Position numbers and translations under genes: made by a program. The notes below the pieces were generated by a model. The model was not told the DNA's origin, searched no databases, and worked only from the letters and a program-made list of their open reading frames with translations. A stretch of 64,000 nucleotides of DNA from Galeruca laticollis (Eukaryota > Arthropoda > Insecta > Coleoptera > Chrysomelidae). Below, piece by piece: positions 51,303 through 62,404 of this stretch (positions are counted from its first letter, which is position 1; every line of letters begins with the position of its first letter). The stretch lies in NCBI GenBank assembly GCA_963921935.1, contig OY998180.1, positions 78,064,762-78,128,761 on the forward strand, written 5' to 3'.

Positions 51303-52205
51303 TTCCAGTGTGTATTTCCTGACCATATTATTTAAATTTTCGTTTAAGCTTATTCCCGGTAATCGGCCAACATGGTTAAGGTTGAAAATAAAAATATTTT
51401 TTGTATTGTTTACATTCTCTTCTCATTCATTTTATTTTCTCCACTACGTTTCGGCATATTGCCATTTTCAAGTATTTCTTTTTTTTTCCTCTACAATGAA
51501 TAATGTGTTATTTAATTATAATACATTTAACAATAAGATACAAGACAAAATTAATTTAAAACAATGAGCTATTAAAAATTACACATTATAAATGTACTGT
51601 CGATTGTGGACATTGCGTTCTAAAATATTTTAAAATCAAATAAAGTTACTCGAACCTGTCTGATTTATAAAATCATCAAAAAAAAACATACAAATAATAT
51701 TCATAGGCGGGTAAGATGCAAAACACCTACAGCTACTCTATTAAATGGTTGTATATTTTTGGAAGACTTTGAAGGTCCGTCTTATAGTTAATTGAATTTT
51801 CGTTCTTTTTGATATAAATCATTTCTTTGATTTCACGATTGAATCTGTTTTCTTCTTTGTCTAAAATTTTAATGTTTTCAAAATCAAAACTATGGTGGTT
51901 TTCGAATGCGTGTTTTGAAAGGGCTGTTGAATGTTCATTGTTGGTTTTTATGTTTTATTGGCGATTGTAAATTCTGTTATGTAGGTATTGAGATGTTTGA
52001 CCCACTTATTCACCATGGCAATCTTTACATTTGACATTATACACTACATTACTTTGTTTCAATTTTTCGGTTTTCAGTTTAAGTTTTGTGAAAAAAGTCT
52101 TGGTATAATTATTAGGTTTGTGCGCTACATTTATATTATTTTTACTCAACAGCCCCTGATTTTTTTCTGATGCACCTTGTATGTATGGTAATAGAATAGA
52201 ATAGA
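51303..52205 (-). pseudogene. Penelope inverted partial copy (RT end and GIY-YIG)
   Basis: On the minus strand it starts inside the protein at LPYIQGASEKNQGLLSKNNI, goes through the GIY-YIG domain (CKDCHGE-stop-VGQTSQYLHNRIYN, HSTALSKHAFENHHSFDFEN, IKILDKEENRF) and the 3' untranslated region, and even includes about 45 bases of the next copy's leader (gtcaggaaatacacact on the minus strand). One stop replaces the Tyr before VGQT. Confidence 0.8.
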
Positions 52206-53708
52206 ATTCAGATCCCACTAACAAAATTCAAAAATAAATAAACACTTTAATCAATAAATGGTTTAAAGAAAAACTAATAAATATAGGTACAAAATTCAAG
52301 CTTATGAGCCATAACGGTAAACCTCCATCAATTTATAGACTACCGAAACTACATAAAAATAATATACCTCTACGACCTATTGTTAGTAATATTGGTGCAC
52401 CAACATATCAACTGTCCAAATTTCTCTCTGATATCTTGACCAACATAATTGGTAACAACAACTATCATATCAAAGACTCATGGCATTTTAGTGAATTTGT
52501 TAAAAATAGAATTATTCCTAAAGATAATATACTAGTTTCCTTGACGTTATCTCCTTATACACCAATATTCCAACTAATCTAGCAATAACTTGTATAAAAA
52601 ACCGGTGGCTAGAAATAAACAAATATACTTCTTTGCCCTTCAATGAATTTATAGAAGCCACGTTGTTGTGTTTGAATTCGACATATTTTAAATATAATGA
52701 TGAATTTTTTTCGCAAATTTATGGTATAGCCATGGGATCACCAATTGCAGCAGTCATAGCAAATCTAGTAATGGAAGATTTGGAAAATACAGTTATAAAT
52801 CAATTGAATTATGTTCCAAATTTTTATAAAAGATACGTTGATGACTGCCTTCTATGCATACCAGCATCCAAGTTAGATTATACACTTAAAAAATTTAACA
52901 ACTTCCACCCTAGAATACAATTTACTTTTGAGAAAGATAACGAAAAACTAATAAACTTTTTGGATATAACAATTAAATATGCTAATACCGGTAAAATTGA
53001 GACAAATTGGTTCACCAAACATGTATGGTCTGAAAGATATTTAAATTTTAATTCTAATGTACCAATCACATACAAAAGAAGTGTTGTTAATAACCTTACA
53101 GACAGGGCCCTAAAACTCTCACATCCTAATAACAGACCTGATAATTTGAAGAAGATTAAAGAAGTTTTACAAAGTAATGAATATCCAGAAAGTTTTTACA
53201 ATCCTATAATAAAAAAACGAATACATAAAATGTACAACAATAATAATGCAAGGGACACAAACAATAGGAGTAGTAATAATATCTCAACCAAAACATATAT
53301 CAGTTTACCATACATACAAGGTGCATCAGAAAAAATTCAGGGGCTGTTGAGTAAAAATAATATAAATGTAGCGCATAAACCTAATAATTATACCAAGACT
53401 TTTTTCACAAAACTCAAACCGAAAAATTGAAACAAAGTAATGTAGTGTATAATGTCAAATGTAAAGATTGCCATGGTGAATACGTGGGTCAAACATCTCA
53501 ATACCTACATAACAGAATTTACAATCACCAATATAACATAAAAACCAACAATGAACATTCCACAGCCCTTTCAAAACACGCATTCGAAAACCACCATAGT
53601 TTTGATTTTGAAAACATTAAAATTTTAGACAAAGAAGAAAACAGATTCAAACGTAAAATCAAAGAAATGATTTATATCAAAAAGAACGAAAATTCAATTA
53701 ACTATTAG
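52206..53708 (+). pseudogene. Penelope middle copy (RT and GIY-YIG)
   Basis: Starts at gaattcagatcccactaac, equivalent to 55096 of the longest copy. It encodes RT motifs (MGSPIAAVIANLVMEDLENT, FYKRYVDDCLLCIPASKLDY with YVDD) from 52633, and upstream PSIYRLPKLHKNNIPLRPIV at 52304. A frameshift at about 52545 removes the first catalytic-Asp region frame, and one at 53425 separates the GIY-YIG part (53427-53708: YVGQTSQYLHNRIYNHQYNI, HHSFDFENIKILDKEENRFK). It is the only copy here with an unbroken GIY-YIG. Confidence 0.85.
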
Positions 53709-54189
53709 ACGGACCTTCAAAGTCTTCCAAAAATATACAACCATTTAATAGAGTAGCTGTAGGTGTTTTGCATCTTACCCGCCTATGAATATTATTTGTA
53801 TGTTTTTTTTGATGATTTTATAAATCAGACAGGTTCGAGTAACTTTATTTGATTTTAAAATATTTTAGAACGCAATGTCCACAATCGACAGTACATTTAT
53901 AATGTGTAAGTTTTAATAGCTCATTGTTTTAAATTAATTTTGTCTTGTATCTTATTGTTAAATGTATTATAATTAAATAACACATTATTCATTGTAGAGG
54001 AAAAAAAAGAAATACTTGAAAATGGCAATACGGCGAAACGTAGTGGAGAAAATAAAATGAATGAGAAGAGAATGTAAACAATACAAAAAATCTTTTTATT
54101 CTCAACCTTAACCATGTTGGCCGATTACCGGGAATAAACTTAAACGAAAATTTAAATAATACGGTCAGGAAATACACACTCGAAAATAT
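53709..54189 (+). repeat. Penelope linking segment (pseudo-LTR)
   Basis: 3' untranslated end of the middle copy followed by the leader of the next; also seen at 56270-56703 and, inverted, at 51303-51790. It contains two short palindrome-like blocks around ggcaatacggcgaaacgtag. Such segments may carry the internal promoter in Penelope elements. Confidence 0.65.
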
Positions 54190-56340
54190 TTGGCTTGGTT
54201 TAAAATGCCACAACAACCTTCCACAGTGAATAAATCTCGAAAATTTAACCATAACAGCAATGAAGCCCTTCTTTGGAATTTTCAAAAAGTACAAGTTCAA
54301 TTAGCAAAGGAGAAGAATAGAAAAATATTATTGGTAAGATGTAAAAACTTGCAGTTAACTCCTAATTTTATTAAAATAAAATGTAAAAAATACATAGTAA
54401 AAAGTAATCATTGCAAAACAAAATATAACAACATTTTATGTCGCTTTTATCTACAACTTTTGAATTTATGTATTGATGATTGTTTTCAAAATATTAAGGC
54501 GTTTAATAGCAGAATTAATTTTCTTAAAAATAAAATTTATCAAAAATACTCAGATAATTTTAGCAATGCGTATTTTGAAAGGCAAAACGAAATATACGAA
54601 TATAAATTTCAGAAAGTAAAAGAAAGACATCAAAAGAAAATAGAATTTTTAGTAAAGAAACAATATGAAAACCAAAAACAGGTAAATAATAAATGGTTAA
54701 TAAACTTAACCAATATTAATATTCCTGAAAACATCAAATACTTTTTAGGTCTTGGACCCAAATTTTCAATTCCAGATTTTGAATTACCAACAAATGAAAT
54801 CATCAGTAGCGTAGAAAGTGCTCTCCGCAATATCGATAACAACCATGTAGAAAAAATCAGAAATAAAATATGTAACATCATCACAAATCAAAAATACAAA
54901 ATAGCTAATTCAAATTTCCAAATAAAAAAACATTTCAACTGGTTGATTAAACAAACTCAACAGTTCATTAAAAATAACACCAACATTTTAATACTACAGG
55001 CTGATAAATGTAATAAAACTGTGATTATGTATAAACAAGAATACATCAACAAAATAAACACTTTATTGAGTGACGAAACTACCTACAAAAAAGAGAATTC
55101 AGATCCCACTAACAAAATTCAAAAACAAATAAACACTTTAATCAATAAATGGTTTAAAGAAAAACTAATAAATATAGGTACAAAATTCAAGCTTATGAGC
55201 CATAACGGTAAACCTCCATCAATTTATGGACTACCGAAACTACATAAAAATAATATACCTCTACGACCTATTGTTAGTAATATTGGTGCACCAACATATC
55301 AACTGTCAAAATTTCTCTCTGATATCTTGACCAACATAATTGGTAACAACAACTATCATATCAAAGACTCATGGCATTTTAGTGAATTTGTTAAAAATAG
55401 AATTATTCCTAAAGATCATATACTATTCTCCTTTGACGTTATCTCCTTATACACCAATATTCCAACTAATCTAGCAATAACTTGTATAAAAAACCGGTGG
55501 CTAGAAATAAACAAATATACTTCTTTGCCCTTCAATGAATTTATAGAAGCCACGTTGTTGTGTTTGAATTCGACATATTTTAAATATAATGATGAATTTT
55601 TTTCGCAAATTTATGGTATAGCCATGGGATCACCAATTGCAGCAGTCATAGCAAATCTAGTAATGGAAGATTTGGAAAATACAGTTATAAATCAATTGAA
55701 TTATGCTCCAAATTTTTATAAAAGATACGTTGATGACTGCCTTCTATGCATACCAGCATCCAAGTTAGATTATACACTTAAAAAATTTAACAACTTCCAC
55801 CCTAGAATACAATTTACTTTTGAGAAAGATAACGAAAAACTAATAAACTTTTTGGATATAACAATTAAATATGATAATACCGGTAAAATTGAGACAAATT
55901 GGTTCACCAAACATGTATGGTCTGAAAGATATTTAAATTTTAATTCTAATGTACCAATCACATACAAAAGAAGTGTTGTTAATAACCTTACAGACAGGGC
56001 CCTAAAACTCTCACATCCTAATAACAGACCTGATAATTTGAAGAAGATTAAAGAAGTTTTACAAAGTAATGAATATCCAGAAAGTTTTTACAATCCTATA
56101 ATAAAAAAACGAATACATAAAATGTACAACAATAATAATGCAAGGGACACAAACAATAGGAGTAGTAATAACTCTAGTAATAATATCTCAACCAAAACAT
56201 ATATCAGTTTACCATACATACAAGGTGCATCAGAAAAAATTCAGGGGCTGTTGAGTAAAAATAGACCTTCAAAGTCTTTCAAAAATATACAACCATTTAA
56301 TAGAGTAGCTGTAGGTGTTTTGCATCTTACCCGCCTATGA
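54190..56340 (+). CDS. Penelope-like reverse transcriptase, GIY-YIG deleted
   Basis: 716 uninterrupted codons. N-terminal coiled-coil region (about residues 1-190), then YGLPKLHKNNIPLRPIVSNI, ILFSFDVISLYTNIPTNLAI (first Asp), GIAMGSPIAAVIANLVMEDL and FYKRYVDDCLLCIP (YVDD catalytic pair), then NFLDITIKYDNTGKIETNWF, all typical of Penelope RT, which is related to telomerase. After GASEKIQGLLSKN about 430 bases are missing relative to the middle copy, so the protein ends in RPSKSFKNIQPFNRVAVG read from the former 3' region. RT appears intact; the endonuclease does not exist. The start at 54190 is the first codon of the frame with no earlier Met; the true start may be at ATG 54205. Confidence 0.85.
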   Translation: MAWFKMPQQPSTVNKSRKFNHNSNEALLWNFQKVQVQLAKEKNRKILLVRCKNLQLTPNFIKIKCKKYIVKSNHCKTKYNNILCRFYLQLLNLCIDDCFQNIKAFNSRINFLKNKIYQKYSDNFSNAYFERQNEIYEYKFQKVKERHQKKIEFLVKKQYENQKQVNNKWLINLTNINIPENIKYFLGLGPKFSIPDFELPTNEIISSVESALRNIDNNHVEKIRNKICNIITNQKYKIANSNFQIKKHFNWLIKQTQQFIKNNTNILILQADKCNKTVIMYKQEYINKINTLLSDETTYKKENSDPTNKIQKQINTLINKWFKEKLINIGTKFKLMSHNGKPPSIYGLPKLHKNNIPLRPIVSNIGAPTYQLSKFLSDILTNIIGNNNYHIKDSWHFSEFVKNRIIPKDHILFSFDVISLYTNIPTNLAITCIKNRWLEINKYTSLPFNEFIEATLLCLNSTYFKYNDEFFSQIYGIAMGSPIAAVIANLVMEDLENTVINQLNYAPNFYKRYVDDCLLCIPASKLDYTLKKFNNFHPRIQFTFEKDNEKLINFLDITIKYDNTGKIETNWFTKHVWSERYLNFNSNVPITYKRSVVNNLTDRALKLSHPNNRPDNLKKIKEVLQSNEYPESFYNPIIKKRIHKMYNNNNARDTNNRSSNNSSNNISTKTYISLPYIQGASEKIQGLLSKNRPSKSFKNIQPFNRVAVGVLHLTRL

Positions 56341-56703
56341 ATATTATTTGTATATTTTTTTTGATGATTATATAAATCAGACAGGTTCGAGTAACTTTAT
56401 TTGATTTTAAAATATTTTAGAACGCAATGTCCACAATCGACAGTACATTTATAATGTGTAAGTTTTAATAGCTCATTGTTTTAAATTAATTTTGTCTTTT
56501 ATCTTATTGTTAAATGTATTATAATTAAATAACACATTATTCATTGTAGAGGAAAAAAAAAGAAATATTGGAAAATGGCAATACGCCGAAACGTAGTGGA
56601 GAAAATAAAATGAATCAGAAGAGAATGTAAACAATACAAAAAATCTTTTTATTTTCAACCTTAACCATGTTGGCCGATTACCGGGAATAAGCTTAAACGA
56701 AAA

Positions 56704-56715
56704 CTTACAAATATA
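56704..56715. repeat. Penelope target-site duplication, right
   Basis: CTTACAAATATA, matching 51291-51302. Confidence 0.8.
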
Positions 56716-57690
56716 GAAAATATTGTTAAAGGGGTACTACGACAGTCCAGCAGAAAACCTTAATAATTATTACAACAACATTAGTAGGATAATTTCACAG
56801 GGAATAGAAGACATGAAGTCTCCAATGTTATTGAATCGACAAAGCATTAGTGCAGAACATTTAGTATGTTTTAAAAAAATATAAGTTTCAATGAATTAAA
56901 TAAAATTGTGCGTTCCTTAAAAAATTAGGAGTCCGGGAATTAATACCTCACCATCTCACTTTTGAAATATCTGTTTTGTGCGATAGGGTATCCTCTTCTG
57001 AATGTCGCAAATCTAGTATTAGAAAAGGGACAGATGTCAAGAAAATTATAGACTAGAATAAATATTTACCTATACCAAAAGTACCTTCACCCACACGTCC
57101 AGAAGAATGTCGATCGATAAACCTTCTGTTGATAGTTGATAAAATAATTGAAATCGTCATGAAGGATCAACTTCAAGCTTTTTTTGAAGAAAATGGTCTC
57201 TTATATGTAGGTCAATCAGGTTTTAGAGATAAACACTCTTGTGAGACGACATTTAAATTTATCTTTTAGCAGTGGCGAAAAGAAATTAATGACATCAGTG
57301 TGGTCCTTAGCGTTTTCATTGATTTAAAGCTCGCGTTTAAAACCATAAACTGTAGTTTGTTAATTGAAAAATTAAGATCATATGGAGTACGCGCTGCAGC
57401 TTTAAATTTGATTAGTAACTATCTAAACGGTTGTTATCATTTAACAAAATTGGGCAATATAAAGTCCAACAGAATAGCCAGTAATTTTCCGATGCTACAG
57501 TGATATCTGTCGCTGGAAGTCATTTTGATGAAATTCGAACATAATAAATACTGAACTGGATATTTTATATAACTGGTTATGTGCAAACAAGTTGAAATTG
57601 AATGAAAGTAAAACTAAATATATGTTTTTTGGTTCTAAAACTAATTGTAGAAAATATTTAGATAATAGTTTCGTAATTAGAATTAACCAA
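56716..57690 (+). pseudogene. LINE E reverse transcriptase pieces
   Basis: Readable pieces in shifting frames: FNELNKIVRSLKN (block 0), AGQSGFRDKHSCETTFKF-like text at about 57200-57260, VVLSVFIDLKLAFKTINCSL (first Asp kept as FIDLKLAF) at 57300, then a jump at about 57480 past the missing PQGS and YADD blocks to a thumb segment LNTELDILYNWLCANKLKLN and ESKTKYMFFGS. An internal deletion removes the catalytic pair. Confidence 0.65.
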
Positions 57691-59130
57691 ATCGATACTG
57701 GTAATGCCAAGCCAATTAGGCAATCAGCGTGAAGATTACCGCAAGCCAAGAGAGAGGAAGCTGAAAGAATAGTTCGAGAGATGGCAGAAGAAAAAGTAAT
57801 AGAACCATCTACCAGTCCATGGGTGTCTCCAGTAGTGCTCGTCAAGAAAAAGGATGGAACTACGAGATTCTGCGTGGGCTATCGCCAGCTAAACAACGTG
57901 ACGAAGAAATACAGCTAACCTCTGTCTCGAATCGACGACATGCTAGATACTTTGGCCATCAGCAAACTGTTTTCCACCTTGGACTTGAAGTCTGGTTATT
58001 GGCAAGTAGAAATGGACCCAGAAGACAAAGAGAAGACTGCTTTTACCACTGGATCTGGATTATGGCAATTCAACGTCATGCCATTCGGGCTCTGTAATGC
58101 GCCCGCGACATTTGAATGACTCATGGAAAATGTCTTGAGAGGGTTGTCGTGGAAGACATGCCTGGCCTATTTGGATGACATCGTAGTACTGGGGAAGACA
58201 TTTGAAGAACACCTGAAGAATTTGAAAGATGTATTCAAACGACTCCAAGCGGCCTAGCTCATGTTAAACCTGAAGAAATGTCAGCTATTTCAAAACCAAG
58301 TCAACTATCTAGGTCATATAGTGAGCAATGCAGGAGTGGCGGTGGATCCAGAGAAAATTGCTTTCATTCAGCAATGGCCGCAAGCAACCGACAAACATCA
58401 AATTAGGAGCTTCCTTGGACTTTGCACATACTATAGAATATTTATCAGGAAGTTTGGAGATATTGCCAAGCCCCTGATTCGACTCACTGAAGAAACAAGA
58501 ACTTTCCAATGGGACGAAGACTGTCAAACAGCTTTTGAAACCTTGAAGAGGCATTTAACCACGGCGCCGATATTAGGATATCCATTACCAGAGGGAGACT
58601 TTATTCTTGGCACCGAGGCGAGCAACGTAGGCATTGGAGGAGTGCTTTCACAGATCCAGGGAGGACAAGAAAGAGTGCTGGGATATTTAAGTAAAGACCT
58701 CTCCAAACTAGACCGAAACTACTGCGTCACAAGGAGAGAACTTTTGGCGGTAGTGAAGTCCGTGGATCACTTTTACCAGTATCTCTATGGAAGGAAGTTC
58801 TTAATCCAGACTGATCATGCAGCACTCAAGTGGTTAATGCAGTTCAAGAATCCCGAGAGCCAGATCTCTAGATGGATTGAACGACTTCAAGAGTACGATT
58901 TCAACATCGAACATCGAGCTGGTGTGAATCACCGAAATGCCGACTCACTGTCCAAACGGCCGTGCCCAACCGACTGCTCCCACTGCAACTAGGCGGAATC
59001 TAGGGAAGCTGCAGTTTCAAGAACTACTGTAGTCAACTAAGAATGGTTACCGGCCAGGATTAAAGAAGATCAGGAGACCAGGAAACCTCTCAAAAATCTA
59101 TTGAAAGAATGGTTCCCCGAATATCCTAAA
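57690..59130 (+). pseudogene. gypsy-type pol fragment (RT to RNase H)
   Basis: Truncated on both sides. Begins IDTGNAKPIRQSA-stop-RLPQAKREEAERIV, then TSPWVSPVVLVKKKDGTTRF, FSTLDLKSGYWQVEMDPEDK (Asp), VMPFGLCNAPATFE-stop, CLAYLDDIVVLGKTFEEHLK (YLDD), then an open 243-codon frame 58261-58992 with VNYLGHIVSNAGVAVDPEKI and GTEASNVGIGGVLSQIQG (RNase H, where the catalytic Asp in 'TDAS' is Glu), CVTRRELLAVVKSVDHFYQY, QTDHAALKWLM and RNADSLSKRPC. No LTR found. Confidence 0.85.
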
Positions 59131-59139
59131 TTCTAGAAA

Positions 59140-60425
59140 TTACAAAGATCTCTTGCCTACCTCTTTAGATTCACAAACATTATTAAAAAGAACAGTTGTA
59201 AAATATCTGGACCCTTATCTATAGAAGAAATTCAAAATTCTCACGATTTTATTATCAAGCAACTACAAAAAGAACACTATTCTAAAGAATTTGAACTTCT
59301 CTGAGAAAAAAACCTATTACGAATGAATTACTTGTATCTTACTGTATATTTTTGGATTTTAACTGAAATTTTCAAGTCGGGTGTAGATTGCAAAATGCTG
59401 ACCCGAATTATGACAAAAAATTCCCGATTCTGCTACCCGCCACTGATGTTTTAGTAACAGTGGTCCCCAAGACGTGTTGGGGAATCTAAGGCAACAATAT
59501 TGGCATTTAGGTGGAATACGCTTGAACAAGCGTATAATATCTAAATGTATTACTTGTTATCGATTCAACACTCAATTTGCTTCTCAACTCATGTCTCCTC
59601 TACCGGTAGACAGAGTCACTCCTACCAGACCGTTCCTACAAGTCGGTGTAGATTTCGCTCGACCCATTTTTATGCTGTTTTCGTGGCTGCGAAAAGCCCC
59701 TGAGTTAAAGGCATATATAGCCGCCATATTTGTTTGTATGGTGACCAAAGCCATACATATTGAGCTGGTCACTAGTTTGACTACTGATGCATTCATAGCT
59801 TCTCTAAGGAGATTTATTGGCATACTTTTTCGATCTAATTTCTTCATTTCTCTCGTTGACTGAAATTGCTTGGAAATTCATTCCCGCACGATCGCCCCAT
59901 AGGGAGGTCTCTATGAGGCCGCTGTCAAGAGCGCCGAACCCCACTTAACTCGCTTATTAGGCATGCCTACATTCATTTATGAAGATACTGTAACCATTCT
60001 TATTAAGATCGAAGCCATTTTAAACAGTCGTCCGCTATATCCTCTTTCTAATGACCCGAATGACCTTTTACCATTGATACCCGGCCCTTTTTTGGATTGG
60101 TGGTCCCTTGGCAGCCTCTCCGGAAAGAGATATTTGTGAAACTCCTTCAAATAGGTTGATCTTCTGGAATCTATGTACCCAAATCCAACAACGATTCTGG
60201 AAACGCTGGTCTGTAGACTATTTGCATCAATTGCAGCATCGCCCTTAGTGGCAGTGCAACAAGACCTAGCTGTGGGGGATTTGGTTCTGGTCCTGTCAGA
60301 GGACAGACCTCCTCAATTGGCCTTTGGCCAAAATTGTGGAATTACTCCCTAGTCAAGATGGCAAGTTCCGAGCCGCCAGAGTGAAAACAATATATACACT
60401 CGCCCCATAGTCAAGCTTGCCCCAC
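59140..60425 (+). pseudogene. BEL/Pao pol fragment: pre-integrase, integrase, C-terminus
   Basis: 59140-59310 reads LQRSLAYLFRFTNIIKKNSC and GPLSIEEIQNSHDFIIKQLQ, the spacer before BEL/Pao integrase. About 140 unrelated bases follow. 59474-59863: LGNLRQQYWHLGGIRLNKRI, CITCYRFNTQFASQLMSPLP, FLQVGVDFARPIFM (first Asp), VCMVTKAIHIELVTSLTTDA, FIASLRRFIG. Later: GGLYEAAVKSAEPHLTRLLG, ILIKIEAILNSRPLYPLSND (Glu), and a C-terminus TIYTRPIVKLAPLPLEN. The second catalytic Asp segment (usually SDNGtNF) is replaced by SLVD-stop. Broken by stops and frameshifts. Confidence 0.75.
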
Positions 60426-60817
60426 TACCTCTTGAAAATAAATTGTACATAAATAAGTTGAAGTTAATTTTATACTTTTCTAAATTCTTTGTCTCTGATG
60501 TATGTATTCCTGCAGTTTTTCTTTGTAAGAACTCTCTGGGAACTGCTTCCCTCTCATTTATTTTTACGTATTTGGCTGGTTTTTTTTCATCATGCACCTT
60601 GCAAATTGTTATTTATTCTTTGATAAAGATTAATTTATTCATATAATGAGGTGAGAGGTACAAACTTCTTCAAATTATAATGCAAGGGAGAATAGACGAA
60701 AAATGCTCATTAGACTGAAGAATACACTTCTGGCTTAAAAATCTATCTGATTAGTACCACTGCAATAACAAAAATCTGTTGATAGAAACCAAATGATTAA
60801 TCTTTTGTTCTTTTCAG
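60426..60817 (+). other. end of intron 5; no gene seen
   Basis: AT-rich intron up to the acceptor ttttcag at 60811-60817. Confidence 0.5.
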
Positions 60818-60925
60818 TTACTTACCCACGATCCAGTTGATAGATTAGGTAGCGGCATCAATGGTACGGAGAATATCAAGTCGCATCCATTTTTTAAATC
60901 AGTTTCCTGGAATTCCTTGATTTGA
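60818..60925 (+). CDS. RPS6KC1: S6 kinase delta-like terminal exon
   Basis: 36 codons including TGA at 60923-60925. Reads LLTHDPVDRLGSGINGTENI and KSHPFFKSVSWNSLI-stop, which matches the C-terminus of vertebrate members ('LLqfnP.eRLGaG..GvedIKsHPFF..vdW..L'). The RLG..G and HPFF motifs are those of AGC-kinase C-lobes. Protein ends here without the AGC hydrophobic tail. Confidence 0.9.
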   Translation, partial: LLTHDPVDRLGSGINGTENIKSHPFFKSVSWNSLI

Positions 60926-61200
60926 TTTCATTACTGGCTTTTTTATTATGTGATAATTTTTGTTGCATTTAATATTTCGTTTGTTACATTTTATGTGAGC
61001 TCATTTTTTAATTGTATTTATATATAGTTAGCTGGACTGTGTCATGTTATTGCTATATATTTTGTAAATAGCGATAACATTTGTGTTCCTTATTTAAATA
61101 CATGTTATTTATTTTTCAACCAAATTATTTGATCACTAAGGCAAACTTTAGAAATTATGGTGATACAAAATACTCTAGTTATTACCACTAAATAAAAGAT
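60926..61200 (+). other. probable 3' UTR with candidate poly(A) signal
   Basis: AT-rich; aataaa at 61191 (and variants nearby) could end the transcript. No coding content to about 61440, where a minus-strand LINE begins. Confidence 0.4.
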
Positions 61201-61513
61201 ATCACAAATGCTTAATTTTTCTTTATAGTGATATGAACTGACACTTCATTGTAACGTTAACTATACAGGACGAATTTGATTCATAGTTTTATAATTTTTG
61301 GTTGACAATTTGAAATATATTGATTTATTCATACAAAGGTTTTTATTTAAAAATACCTAAATAAATAAAAAAAATATCAAAATCTCTTTAAATAAAAATT
61401 ACTAGAGTCAGCATGGTGGCACAGATAATTACAAATCAGGCAAGGTAATATTAGTAGTAGGATACTTCTTCTTTCTCAGCCTTTTTTCATCCACTCCTGG
61501 ACATAGGCCTTTC

Positions 61514-61822
61514 CTAAACCCTTCCATCCGTCCCTGTCTTGAGCTTTATGCCACCAGTCTCTACCGGCGAAATCCCTAATAGCATCCACCCATCGCAGTG
61601 GGGTCTACCTTTGCCTCGCTTGGTCTCTCGGGGTCGCCATTGAATAATCTTTAGTGTCCAATGTTCATCTTTTTGTCGCGCAAGATGCCCTGTCCTCCGC
61701 CATTTCAGCTCAGCGACCTTTTGGATAACATCCATGGCTCCCGGTCTCCTGCGAATCTCCTCGTTTCGGATTTTGTCCCTCAGGCTTATACCAAGCATGG
61801 CCCTCTCCATTGCCCTTTGCAT
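61514..61822 (-). pseudogene. RTE-like LINE C-terminal domain
   Basis: 102 open codons: MQRAMERAMLGISLRDKIRN, EEIRRRPGAMDVIQKVAELK, WRRTGHLARQKDEHWTLKII, QWRPRETKRGKGRPHCDGW. The family ending normally reads GRP..RW.DDi; here HCDGWML. Frame-shifted from 61913-62104 (STYIENVTEYNYLGHFIRFG), the thumb. Confidence 0.7.
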
Positions 61823-62404
61823 TACTCGTAGTTTGTTGGCGGTTGCTTGAGTTAGAGCGCTTGTTTCAACTCCTTAGGTGGATACAAGTGTCAAAGAGTT
61901 TGTGTTTTAAGTTTATGGATATGGAGTTGTCCTCAGGATATGGGATAGTTTCCCAAAGGATGCCCATGAAAGTTGCACTCTTCTGCTAATTTCTCTCGAC
62001 CTATTCTCCTTCCCAAATCTTATGAAGTGTCCTAGATAGTTGTATTCTGTCACATTTTCGATATAGGTGCTATCTATTGCTATATATGTATTTTCCGGAC
62101 TCATTATTTTAGTTTTCGCGTAGTTTTTCTTTAGACCCGTCTTTCCTGATTCAATTGTTGGAGCATCTCTTCTATTTCGTTAATGTCTTCTGATAACAGC
62201 ACGACGTTATCCGCAAATCTAAGATGGCTTAGGTATGTTCCATCGACTTTAATACCCTTGTTTTCCCATGAGTCTTTTAAATACGTCCTCTAGCACGAGA
62301 GTAAATAATTTTGGCGATATAGTATCTCCCTGCCGTACACGTTTTTGTCTCTTCATCAATTTTTATGTGTAGGGATGCGTTCCTATATATGTTTTCTACT
62401 GCGG

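Larger units (their letters stand above)
51303..56703 (+). mobile_element. Penelope-like element, three-part insertion
   Basis: One insertion with a 12-bp duplication. It consists of (1) an inverted, truncated copy 51303-52205 on the minus strand, (2) a + strand copy truncated at the 5' end, 52206-53708, (3) a 3'/5' linking segment 53709-54189, and (4) a + strand copy 54190-56340 with the longest ORF, then the 3' segment to 56703. This inverted-plus-tandem arrangement is known for Penelope elements. The copies are close to identical. Confidence 0.85.
49749..57715 (+). mobile_element. CR1-like LINE E, split by a Penelope insertion
   Basis: A + strand LINE: ORF1 remnant (49749-50270), endonuclease (50400-51165), then Penelope at 51303-56703 with a 12-bp duplication CTTACAAATATA, then RT pieces (56704-57690). 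The RT is internally deleted. Ends where gypsy pol begins at about 57690. Confidence 0.65.
7439..60925 (+). other. RPS6KC1: host gene: RPS6KC1/RPS6KL1-family kinase, 3' six exons
   Basis: Six exons with compatible phases spread over 53.5 kb encode about 413 residues that match the C-terminal kinase-like domain of ribosomal protein S6 kinase delta-1 and its paralogue S6K-like 1. Order: N-lobe (7439-7576, 32078-32205), an acidic/Ser-rich insert and C-lobe start (35073-35639), catalytic-loop region (37351-37555), helices (38526-38621) and a terminal RLG..G...IK.HPFF block (60818-60925). In vertebrates the protein also has PX and MIT domains and associates with endosomes; the exons for these must be left of the window. 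I cannot fully separate RPS6KC1 from RPS6KL1 orthology. Confidence 0.8.
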
